Shown here piece after piece: positions 1 to 6,910 of a DNA stretch of 20,495 bases. A program made the position numbers and the translations under genes. Under the pieces are notes generated by a model that searched no databases, was not told where the DNA came from, and saw only the letters and a list, made by a program, of their open reading frames with translations. This stretch comes from Deltaproteobacteria bacterium (GTDB lineage Bacteria; Myxococcota_A; UBA9042; DTJE01): NCBI GenBank assembly GCA_016784945.1, contig JADHTP010000021.1:1-20495 (forward strand). The letters are read 5' to 3'. Positions within the stretch are counted from its first letter, which is position 1, and each line of letters starts with the position of its first letter.

Positions 1-1
1 C

Positions 2-3000
2 GGGGCCCAGGCCCCCTTCACGGCCACCTCCTCGGGCGACTGCGACGACGTGGACCCGGACGTGAATCCCGCCGAGCCGGAGGCCTGCAACGACAAGGAT
101 GACGACTGCAACGGCGAAACCGACGAAGTCAACGCCGTGGGTTGCCAGAATTACTATCGTGACGTGGACTTGGACGGCTACGGTACGGCCCTGTTCCTGT
201 GCCTGTGTTCGCCGGCGGCACCCTATTCCGCCCCCGTCGTGGGTGACTGCGACGATTCGGTGGCGGCGGTGAATCCCGGCGTCGGCGAGGAGTGCAACCT
301 GGCGGACGATGACTGCGACGGCCTGACCGATGAAGAAAACGCCACGGGATGCACCACCTTCTTCTATGACAACGACATGGACGGCCACGGCGTGACGGGC
401 AACACGAAGTGCCTGTGCGGTGCCGAGGGAAGGTACACGGCGTCCGTGGGCGGGGACTGCAACGACAACGACGGGGAAATCCATCTCGGGTCGGGCGAGA
501 CCTGCAATGGAAAGGATGACGACTGCGACGGGGAAATCGATGAAGAAGGCGCCATCGGGTGCCTGAACCGGTTCCTGGACTCTGACGGCGATACCTTCGG
601 GGTGAACGGCGAGACCCGGTGCCTGTGCCAGAACACGGGCAACTATTCGGCGGACCAGGGCCAGGACTGCGACGACGGGGATGCCTTCGTCCACCCCGAT
701 GCCACCGAGGTCTGCAACGGCAAGGACGACAACTGCGACACACTGACCGATCCCGAAGATGCCGACGGCTGCACCACCTGGTACATCGACCTGGATCAGG
801 ACGGCTGGGGGACCCCGCAGACCCGGTGCCTGTGCGTGGCGGCCCTGCCCTACAACGCGACGGTCATTGGGGACTGCAACGACAATGCGGCGGACGTGGC
901 CCCGGATGCCACGGAATCCTGCAACGGCAAGGACGATGACTGCGACAACGTGGTGGACGAAGAGAACAGCGTCGGATGCACCACCTATTTCCATGACGGC
1001 GACGGTGACGGGTTCGGGGTGGCTTCCAATTCCCGGTGCCTCTGCACCCCGGCGGACAGCTACACCGCCCTGGTGGCCGGTGATTGCAACGACGGGGACT
1101 ACACGGTCTTCCCGGGGCAGTCCGAGACCTGCAACGGCAAGGACGACGACTGCGATGCGGTGGTGGATGGCGAAGACACGGGCGGTTGCCAGGTCTTCCT
1201 GAAGGACGGCGATTCCGACTGGTTCGGCGTCACCGGAGATTCGAAGTGCATCTGCTGGGCCGCGGGCGACTACACGGCAACGGTCGGCGGGGATTGCGAC
1301 GACGGGGACGACGCCGTCAACACGAACGCCACCGAGGTCTGCGCCAACGGCAAGGACGATGACTGCAACGGTCAGACCGACGAATCCGGTTGCGGAGGCT
1401 GCATCACGTACTACCTGGATGTGGACGACGACACATGGGGTGTGTCCGGAGAGTCGCAGTGCCTTTCCGCGCCTTCCGGGGACTACAGCGCCACCCGTGG
1501 CGACGACTGCGACGACGGTGACGGGACGGTGAACCCCGGCATGACGGAGACGTGCAACGGCAAGGACGACGACTGCGACGGCACGTCCGAGGGCGAGAAC
1601 TCGGCCGGATGCACCACGTACCACTACGACTACGATTCCGATGGTTACGGGGTCCCGGGCAATTCCCGGTGCCTGTGCGCACCCGGTGACAAGTACACAG
1701 CCGGGATCATCGGGGACTGCAACGACATCGACAGTTCGGTCAACCCGGCGGGCAACGAGATCTGCAACGGCAAGGACGACGACTGCAACGGCGTGGAAGA
1801 CGACGTGGGCTCGCTGGGCTGCACCACCCGGTACTTCGACAACGACGGCGACGGGTTCGGCCTGACCAGCGACAGCCAGTGCCTGTGCGGCCCCAGCGGC
1901 AAGTACACGGCCAGTGTGGGCAGCGACTGCAACGACAACGATGCCACGGTCAATCCCGTTGCGACGGAACTGTGCCTGAACGGAAAGGACGACGATTGTG
2001 ACGGCGAGACCGACGGCACCGGCTGCCAGGGATGCACGACCTATTACCTGGACGAGGACGGCGACACCTGGGGCGTGACCGGGGACACCGAGTGCCTCGG
2101 ACAGGCAACGGGCCTGTACCGCGCAACCCGGGGGGACGACTGCGACGACGTGGATGCCGGGGTCAACCCGGGGATGCCGGAGTCATGCAACGACAAGGAT
2201 GACGATTGCAACGGCATCACGGACGGCGAAAACGCGGTGGGCTGCGACCCGTTCTATTACGACTTCGACGGGGACACTTACGGCGTGACCGGGTTCATCA
2301 AGTGCCTGTGCGCCGCCACGGGCAAGTACACGGCGGGCGTGGGGGGCGACTGCAACGACAACGATCCGAACGTCCTGCCCGGGCAGACCGAGACCTGCAA
2401 CAACAAGGACGACGACTGCGACGGCGAGACGGACGAGGAAAACGCCGAAGGATGCCAGACCTGGTTCTTCGACAGCGACCAGGACACCTTCGGTTCCTCG
2501 GGCAACACCCGGTGCCTGTGCATCCCCTGGGGCCTGTATACCGCCAGCCTGGGCGGCGACTGCGAAGACGCGGATCCCACGGTCAACCCGGTGGCCACCG
2601 AGGCGTGCAACGGCAAGGACGACGACTGTGACGGCGAGGTGGACCCCGAGGGCGCCTTCGGTTGCGCCCTCTTCAACTACGATTTCGACGGCGATGCCTG
2701 GGGCACCAGCCAGACAAAATGCCTGTGTGAGGCCACGGGGGACTACGAGGCCCAGAACTCCGGGGACTGCGACGATACGGACGGAACGATCTATCCCGGG
2801 GCGCCGGAGAGTTGCAACGGCAAGGACGACGACTGCGACTCCCAGGTCGATGAGCAGGCGCCCATCGGGTGCACCTATTTCTATCTGGACGGGGACCAGG
2901 ACGACTACGGGGTGTCCGCTGACAGCCTGTGCCTGTGCCAGGCCGAAGGGGACTACACGGCCGACGAGGGAGGGGATTGCGACGACACCAGCGCTGCCAT

Positions 3001-3076
3001 AAACCCCACACAGGTGGAGGCCTGCAACGGGCTGGACGACGACTGCGACTCACAGACCGACGAGGCCGACGACGAG
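2..3076 (+). repeat. Tandem array of about 210-bp MopE-like repeat units
   Basis: There are 14 complete units and one partial unit of about 70 codons (69-71). Unit starts (the Gly codon of the leading GC) include 140, 1184, 1397, 1607, 1817, 2030, 2240 and 2867. The best-conserved DNA encodes CNGKDDDCDG. Units 6-7 (1184-1606) and 9-10 (1817-2239) match each other better than their neighbours and lie exactly 633 bp apart, which points to a multi-unit duplication. Confidence 0.92.
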
Positions 3077-3808
3077 GCCATGTGCGGCACGGTGCAGAAC
3101 GGGGAACCCTTGTGCACCGGCGGGACCTGCACGTCCCTGTGCGACGGGGGCTTCCATGACATCGACGGTGTGGAAGGCTGTGAATGCCAGCAGGACACCA
3201 ACGACGGGACGGGTAACCAGTGCGCGGCCGCCATCAACCTGGGTATCCTGTCCGACGGGGGCACCGGTTCCAAGACCACGGTTTCGGGCCGGATCATCCC
3301 CGATGACGACGTGGACTGGTACGAGTTTTCGGCCACGGACTCCACGGACACCGGGACATTCGCCGTCCCGGGTCACGACAATTTCCACGTCCGGGTCCTG
3401 GTGACCAGCCCCGCTGACGGCACCATCCTGGCCAACGTGTACAAGGGCACCTGCACGCAGGCGCTCACCTGCACCACCGGAAGCCACAATGCACGGGACG
3501 TTCAGTGGTACATGAATTTCGCGGACACCGACGACCAGACAGGTCAGGACCCCTGCGTGAGCGCCCCTTCGTGGGAATGCTGCCGGACCGGCGAGTGCAG
3601 CGCCGGCGAATCGGCCCAGACCTGCTGCGGCGGGAACGGCAACGACAACCCGGTCCAGTGCACCGACAGTTCCAAGAACAAGCGGAACTGCGTCAACGAC
3701 GTATCAACCTTCTTCGTAAAGGTCTATCGCGCCGCCGGGGAGGCCGTGGTCTGCGCGGATACCGAGTATTCGCTGGAAATCAGCAACGGGCAGTACCCGG
3801 CACCATGA
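2..3808 (+). CDS. Giant secreted MopE-type metal-binding repeat protein with C-terminal PPC-like domain (5' partial)
   Basis: The reading frame is open from base 2, so the gene begins upstream of the window; a GTG at 50 lies inside a repeat and is not the start. The visible protein has one partial and 14 full units of about 70 residues. Each carries a DxDxDGxG-type acidic loop, a CLC motif, a GDC(D/N)D motif and the CNGKDDDCDGxxDE signature of the MopE copper-binding motif family (PF11617). Most units have six cysteines. After the array (about 3077) come a short EGF-like Cys-rich piece and, from about 3226, a PPC-like beta domain (DDDVDWYEFSA near 3301; a closing strand pair near 3705-3795). 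That domain is interrupted by a Cys-rich insert at about 3555-3700. Such proteins are secreted; calcium or copper binding is inferred from the acidic loops. It could be an adhesin, a surface fibre or a metal store. The repeat family is secure; the function is not. Confidence 0.9.
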   Translation, partial: GAQAPFTATSSGDCDDVDPDVNPAEPEACNDKDDDCNGETDEVNAVGCQNYYRDVDLDGYGTALFLCLCSPAAPYSAPVVGDCDDSVAAVNPGVGEECNLADDDCDGLTDEENATGCTTFFYDNDMDGHGVTGNTKCLCGAEGRYTASVGGDCNDNDGEIHLGSGETCNGKDDDCDGEIDEEGAIGCLNRFLDSDGDTFGVNGETRCLCQNTGNYSADQGQDCDDGDAFVHPDATEVCNGKDDNCDTLTDPEDADGCTTWYIDLDQDGWGTPQTRCLCVAALPYNATVIGDCNDNAADVAPDATESCNGKDDDCDNVVDEENSVGCTTYFHDGDGDGFGVASNSRCLCTPADSYTALVAGDCNDGDYTVFPGQSETCNGKDDDCDAVVDGEDTGGCQVFLKDGDSDWFGVTGDSKCICWAAGDYTATVGGDCDDGDDAVNTNATEVCANGKDDDCNGQTDESGCGGCITYYLDVDDDTWGVSGESQCLSAPSGDYSATRGDDCDDGDGTVNPGMTETCNGKDDDCDGTSEGENSAGCTTYHYDYDSDGYGVPGNSRCLCAPGDKYTAGIIGDCNDIDSSVNPAGNEICNGKDDDCNGVEDDVGSLGCTTRYFDNDGDGFGLTSDSQCLCGPSGKYTASVGSDCNDNDATVNPVATELCLNGKDDDCDGETDGTGCQGCTTYYLDEDGDTWGVTGDTECLGQATGLYRATRGDDCDDVDAGVNPGMPESCNDKDDDCNGITDGENAVGCDPFYYDFDGDTYGVTGFIKCLCAATGKYTAGVGGDCNDNDPNVLPGQTETCNNKDDDCDGETDEENAEGCQTWFFDSDQDTFGSSGNTRCLCIPWGLYTASLGGDCEDADPTVNPVATEACNGKDDDCDGEVDPEGAFGCALFNYDFDGDAWGTSQTKCLCEATGDYEAQNSGDCDDTDGTIYPGAPESCNGKDDDCDSQVDEQAPIGCTYFYLDGDQDDYGVSADSLCLCQAEGDYTADEGGDCDDTSAAINPTQVEACNGLDDDCDSQTDEADDEAMCGTVQNGEPLCTGGTCTSLCDGGFHDIDGVEGCECQQDTNDGTGNQCAAAINLGILSDGGTGSKTTVSGRIIPDDDVDWYEFSATDSTDTGTFAVPGHDNFHVRVLVTSPADGTILANVYKGTCTQALTCTTGSHNARDVQWYMNFADTDDQTGQDPCVSAPSWECCRTGECSAGESAQTCCGGNGNDNPVQCTDSSKNKRNCVNDVSTFFVKVYRAAGEAVVCADTEYSLEISNGQYPAP

Positions 3809-3827
3809 CGTCCCGGATCCGAGACGT
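3808..3827. terminator. Possible bidirectional hairpin between convergent genes
   Basis: ACGTC (3808-3812) and GACGT (3823-3827) are inverted around the 8-bp palindrome CGGATCCG (3814-3821), with one mismatch between the stems. It sits exactly at the stop codon of the MopE-type gene and just before the convergent lipoprotein stop at 3841. There is no proper U-tract (TTCTAG follows), so intrinsic termination is uncertain. Confidence 0.3.
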
Positions 3828-3840
3828 TCTAGCCCCGTCC

Positions 3841-3996
3841 TCAATGACCCCCTGTGGACCGTTCAAGGTCCCGGAATTCTTCGTCGGAACGGTCCCTGAG
3901 ACCATCGTAATCGGGGTCCTTCACCTGGGGTGAACCGCAGGCCCCGAGGAGCATCACAATGGCCAACGATGCGAACACCAGTTTCATCAACTTCAT
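3841..3996 (-). CDS. Very small lipoprotein
   Basis: This is a 51-aa product with a classic lipoprotein signal: two lysines, a hydrophobic stretch and the lipobox LLGAC, giving lipidated Cys20. The mature part is only about 31 residues, acidic and charged (DPDYDGLRDRSDEEFRDLER). I chose the ATG at 3996; an in-frame ATG at 3987 also fits, and GAGGG at 3998-4002 is close to the first but better spaced for the second. The ATG at 4032 would place non-signal residues first and is unlikely. The gene is downstream of, and on the same strand as, the lipoprotein at 4068, and it converges on the MopE-type gene. Entericidin-like small lipoproteins have this size, but I see no family signature. Confidence 0.6.
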   Translation of the reverse strand: MKLMKLVFASLAIVMLLGACGSPQVKDPDYDGLRDRSDEEFRDLERSTGGH

Positions 3997-4034
3997 ATCC
4001 CTCACCACTACGTCCGTATCCATCCTACCCAATA

Positions 4035-4049
4035 CGCGCCTCGGGCGCG
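4035..4049 (-). terminator. Hairpin between two lipoprotein genes
   Basis: A perfect 6-bp stem, CGCGCC / GGCGCG, with a 3-nt loop lies 19 bases beyond the stop of the 4068 gene. No U-run follows on the minus strand (TATTGGG), so it may be an attenuating or processing hairpin rather than a full terminator. Confidence 0.35.
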
Positions 4050-4067
4050 ACCCCGGTCGATTTGGCG

Positions 4068-5237
4068 TCAGGGCAGGGAAAACTCGGCCGCACCCGTCGT
4101 GAACTCGTGGGAAAGGAGTCGTTGCACCGCGTTGACCGGTGCGGGGATCCAGGCCATGGCGCCCCGGAAATGGTTCTCCATGGCGTAGAAGGTGATGAAT
4201 CCGGACGCGTTGGAGGCGTAGCCTTCGAAATGAAATGACGATTCCCCCGTGGCCTCGTCGTGGGCGTCGAATGACAGGGACACGTCGAGGTCGCGAAGGT
4301 AATAGCCCGCCCCTTCTTCCCCCGGGGGTTCCAGGGCGAAATCGAAGCCCGTGATTCCATAGAATCCTTGCCAGGGTCCCGGCGGTCCGATCACGGACAC
4401 CCGTGTCTGTGCGGACGATGGATGCTCGCAGGGGTCATCTTCCAGGGGCACGGCCAGGGGAGACGACACGGTGTAGTCCACGGCGCCGTGGACCGGGGTC
4501 ACATCGGACACGCCCACGAGAAGCACGTCCAAGGTGGCGCCCGTCACGGCCTGTGCCATGGCTGCGTTCATGTCCTTGCGGTCGGAGGTCCCATGGGCGA
4601 TCCGCAGGCGCCAGTCAAGGACCAGGCCACCGTCCTCGCCGGCTACCACCTCCACCCACGCTCCAAGGCCGCGGCTCGTGTATCCGTGGGCCGGGTCGTA
4701 GCCGGTTGGATAGCCGGGTTCCTGGTCCACGTCGGTTGCCAGGGAAAGCCCCTCCACGAAGGCAGTGACCACGGAATACCCCGTCAGGGACAGGGCCTCA
4801 CGATCCAGTTCCCTGCGGCCCTGGGCAATCCCGCCTGGTCCCACGCTCGCTTGAACACGGAGTCTGGCGGCGCCGGCCACGGCAGGCGATCCCGATTGAA
4901 CGGCCTGGTAACCAAAGTTCACCCGCACAACGTCGGACATGACGTCGCCAGTGGAAAAATCACCCCCGATGAAGGCGGCATCGAGGGTATCGGCCAGGCA
5001 GCCTTCTTCCGGACCGGGCGCAAGGCGCACCTGCCACAGAGAAACCCGGTGATTGAGGTTCTTCCAGTTCAGACCGAGCCGATCGGGGATGATGAAGGAT
5101 GGACAGGTGCCTGGATCATGGTCCGGCCCGTTCCCTCCCGAACAGGATAAAACGGCGGCCGTGGCCAGGAGAAACCACGGGGAGATGTTCCTCAGGCGGC
5201 TTCGGGTTCGGGCACGCCGAAGTGGATGAGTTCGCAC
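4068..5237 (-). CDS. Uncharacterised lipoprotein, about 389 aa
   Basis: The recognisable N-terminus is an Arg-rich segment, then a hydrophobic core (ISPWFLLATAAV) and a lipobox-like VLSC followed by SGGNG, so an outer-membrane lipoprotein is likely. No ATG precedes this signal in a sensible place. The GTG at 5237 gives a positively charged n-region, with the lipid Cys at about residue 32, but overlaps the upstream gene by 46 bases. A CTG at 5195 that overlaps that gene's TGA is the alternative. The mature part looks beta-rich: alternating hydrophobic stretches, many Gly and Val, and three further Cys in the first two thirds. Near the C-terminus are segments describing alternating strands (YYLRDLDVSLSFDAHD). 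I recognise no domain. It is likely cotranscribed with the 89-aa gene upstream. Confidence 0.7.
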   Translation of the reverse strand: MRTHPLRRARTRSRLRNISPWFLLATAAVLSCSGGNGPDHDPGTCPSFIIPDRLGLNWKNLNHRVSLWQVRLAPGPEEGCLADTLDAAFIGGDFSTGDVMSDVVRVNFGYQAVQSGSPAVAGAARLRVQASVGPGGIAQGRRELDREALSLTGYSVVTAFVEGLSLATDVDQEPGYPTGYDPAHGYTSRGLGAWVEVVAGEDGGLVLDWRLRIAHGTSDRKDMNAAMAQAVTGATLDVLLVGVSDVTPVHGAVDYTVSSPLAVPLEDDPCEHPSSAQTRVSVIGPPGPWQGFYGITGFDFALEPPGEEGAGYYLRDLDVSLSFDAHDEATGESSFHFEGYASNASGFITFYAMENHFRGAMAWIPAPVNAVQRLLSHEFTTGAAEFSLP

Positions 5238-5461
5238 TCTGTCGGCTCTGGAAAAGCCGTGAATTCCGGCGCGGGCGTCAGTTGCGCGTCGCTGGGCAAC
5301 CACATGGACTGCCATCCCAGGCCGTACTTTCCCCAGTACTCGACGCAGACCTTCCGGTTCGGGGACATTTCCGTGATCTTCACCAGACGTCCCGTGGGTG
5401 TCCGGTAGAAACGCCCCTGTTCGCATTCCACGGCCTTCATGGTTTGGGTCAAAGATGCCAT
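5192..5461 (-). CDS. Small hypothetical protein, 89 aa
   Basis: The start is the ATG at 5461, chosen because a GAGAGGG Shine-Dalgarno lies six bases upstream and a promoter-like sequence lies at 5491-5519; the open frame extends further upstream but without either. The product has no signal peptide or membrane segment, so it is probably cytoplasmic. A stretch around residues 17-45 (GRFYRTPTGRLVKITEMSP, then a VCVEYWGKYG run) could form a small SH3- or Tudor-like beta barrel, but this is only a visual impression. The last third is rich in Pro and Glu. Its end overlaps the start region of the downstream lipoprotein gene, so the two are probably translated from one transcript. No family recognised. 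Confidence 0.6.
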   Translation of the reverse strand: MASLTQTMKAVECEQGRFYRTPTGRLVKITEMSPNRKVCVEYWGKYGLGWQSMWLPSDAQLTPAPEFTAFPEPTECELIHFGVPEPEAA

Positions 5462-5490
5462 CTGCGCCCTCTCGGTTAACACTGGCAACC

Positions 5491-5519
5491 ATTCTAAGTT
5501 CGCCCCCCGGCACCGCCAA
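5491..5519 (-). promoter_or_regulatory. Candidate sigma-70 promoter for the 89-aa gene and lipoprotein
   Basis: Reading the minus strand, TTGGCG (5519-5514) and TAGAAT (5496-5491) are separated by 17 bases, 4/6 and 5/6 matches to the consensus. The predicted transcript would start near 5484, leaving a leader of about 23 bases that contains the GAGAGGG ribosome-binding site. Confidence 0.45.
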
Positions 5520-5547
5520 GAAAACTGCAGAATCGGCGGACCGTTCC

Positions 5548-6801
5548 TCAGGGCTGATCCGTTGGCGCAGCCGGTTCCCCGGGCGCCACGGCCTCGATGG
5601 GCGGACTGGACGCGCTCATGCAACTCTTCTGGAGTTCACCGTCCGTGATCTTCCCGCACTGGGACGAGTCCTGACCCGATATGGCCTTGTGCATGTGGAA
5701 GTTGTTTGCACACCATTGACGCTTGCCCGCGTCCTTCAGGCCGCCGCAGACCCCCACGTCATCCTGGGACACGGCCATCGCCCGGATGGCATCGGCCCTG
5801 CACTGATTCGCCAGGACGTTGTCGGACACCTGGTCGCACAGCCCCGGATCCTTGCGCGATGGCTTCCGGATCGCTTCCATTTCGCAGGTGGCGCGGCTCC
5901 TGGGGTTCTCGATCTTGGCGCAGACCTTGGGCGAGCCGGTCTCCTGGGCGACCACGAAGGCCACCGATTCCCTGCATGCCACCGTGTCCCGCAGATCCTT
6001 GCACAAGGCCGGGTCTCTGGCGGCCATTGCCTGGGACCGGATGACCTGGAACCGGCAGTTCTCACGGGCCGCCTCATCGGCGATTCCCTTGCAGGCGCCC
6101 GGCTCCCCCGATTTCCTGGCGCTCGAGGTCAGCAACATGGCACGGCAGTTTTCCCTGTCCCTGTCGTCCGGGATCTTCCGACAATGGGAAAGGTCATGAC
6201 TGGTCCGGGCGGCGGCGAAGTGAACCTGGGTAAGGCAATCCCTACGGGCCGCCTCGTCGGTTACCCTGGCGCAGTCGGCGGCGTTCCCTGACCGCCGGGC
6301 CACCTGGCCATGGACCGAATTCAGGCAGGCACCGGCAGCGGCCTCGTCCTCGATGGCCTTGCATTTCAGCGGGTCGTTCGCGTCGACGGCGATCATCTGA
6401 TGGACCCGGTTCAGGCAAAACCGTCGCGCGTTCCGATCACGAATGGCCTCGCAGGTTCCGGGCGCCTTTTCGTTCCTGGCGGCGGAGCCGAAGATACGGG
6501 TTCCACAGCGGGTGATCGCCTCGTCGGCGCACTGCCCGTACTGTTGCAGATGACCGCCACCCAGCCCATGGGCCTTTTCCGCGTCCGCAGCAATGCTCCC
6601 GGCCAACGCCTTTGCGAGACGGTCGGGATCACGGTAGTCCGCTTCCGCCGGGGCCGGCTCAGTGGGTTCGACCTTGTCGGCACCGGTGACGACCGCGGGT
6701 GCCGTAGCGGTCACCTTGGTGGGAATCCCTTGTTTCGACTGGCAACCGGCAAAACAGATCAGCGTCCCGAGAAGAAGTGACGGCAACAGACCGCGCATCA
6801 T
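5548..6801 (-). CDS. Lipoprotein with 30-residue double-cysteine helical repeats, 417 aa
   Basis: The start at 6801 is supported by GGAGG five bases upstream and by the signal that follows: MMRG, a hydrophobic core and the lipobox CFAGC, giving lipid Cys20. A Pro/Ala/Thr-rich linker (residues 25-60) leads to eleven cysteine pairs between residues 91 and 394. Spacing is almost invariably C-x11-C-x17-C. Exceptions are a first pair at x7, one pair at x8 and one x15 linker. The consensus is roughly C-x2-I-x-D-x2-A-R-x2-C-x3-V-x3-A. Even spacing and Ala/Arg/Glu-rich composition suggest tandem alpha-helical hairpins, each locked by a disulfide, like a small solenoid. The tail after the last Cys is disordered. 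I do not recognise a named family; Sel1-like repeats are a loose structural parallel only. A periplasm- or surface-facing binding scaffold is inferred. Confidence 0.8.
   Translation of the reverse strand: MMRGLLPSLLLGTLICFAGCQSKQGIPTKVTATAPAVVTGADKVEPTEPAPAEADYRDPDRLAKALAGSIAADAEKAHGLGGGHLQQYGQCADEAITRCGTRIFGSAARNEKAPGTCEAIRDRNARRFCLNRVHQMIAVDANDPLKCKAIEDEAAAGACLNSVHGQVARRSGNAADCARVTDEAARRDCLTQVHFAAARTSHDLSHCRKIPDDRDRENCRAMLLTSSARKSGEPGACKGIADEAARENCRFQVIRSQAMAARDPALCKDLRDTVACRESVAFVVAQETGSPKVCAKIENPRSRATCEMEAIRKPSRKDPGLCDQVSDNVLANQCRADAIRAMAVSQDDVGVCGGLKDAGKRQWCANNFHMHKAISGQDSSQCGKITDGELQKSCMSASSPPIEAVAPGEPAAPTDQP
5620..6531 (-). repeat. Eleven 30-codon C-x11-C repeats
   Basis: Cys-pair units read CADEAITRC, CEAIRDRNARRFC, CKAIEDEAAAGAC, CARVTDEAARRDC, CRKIPDDRDRENC, CKGIADEAARENC, CKDLRDTVAC, CAKIENPRSRATC, CDQVSDNVLANQC, CGGLKDAGKRQWC and CGKITDGELQKSC. 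Linkers are 17 residues in nine of ten cases. All 22 cysteines fall in the pattern. Confidence 0.9.
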
Positions 6802-6845
6802 GTTGTCCTCCTGGATCGTCAATGCCTGAAACGAACGTCCTTTCC

Positions 6846-6876
6846 ACCATATTCCAAGGTTCTCGACCCTTGTCAA
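6846..6876 (-). promoter_or_regulatory. Candidate promoter for the Cys-repeat lipoprotein
   Basis: On the minus strand a perfect -35 box TTGACA (6876-6871) is followed after 19 bases by TATGGT (6851-6846, 4/6 to consensus). Shifting by a few bases gives other weak -10 choices with spacers of 16-18. The leader would be about 35-40 bases long. Confidence 0.4.
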
Positions 6877-6885
6877 TCGGTCGAG
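6862..6885. promoter_or_regulatory. Inverted repeat, candidate operator in the divergent intergenic region
   Basis: CTCGACC (6862-6868) and GGTCGAG (6879-6885) are perfect 7-bp inverted arms separated by 10 bases. The half-site centres are 17 bases apart, suitable for a dimeric regulator. The dyad encloses the TTGACA -35 box of the minus-strand lipoprotein gene and lies 26 bases before the rightward GTG start, so a bound protein could affect both directions. Confidence 0.4.
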
Positions 6886-6910
6886 TGCAATCGCATGCTA
6901 TCCTTCCCCC

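Noticed and set aside
2..3076. The 210-bp repeats as a CRISPR or other non-coding repeat array
   Set aside because: The units are translated throughout in one frame with conserved protein motifs and variable third positions, so they are protein repeats.
5238..5519. Upstream extension of the 4068 lipoprotein frame
   Set aside because: The extra residues have no signal character and would run antiphase through the whole 89-aa gene and its promoter; the lipoprotein signal only begins near 5237-5195.
6870..6904. A plus-strand promoter TTGTCA / TATCCT before the M20-like gene
   Set aside because: The spacer is 23 bases, too long for a standard sigma-70 promoter, so I do not annotate it; the real rightward promoter was not found.
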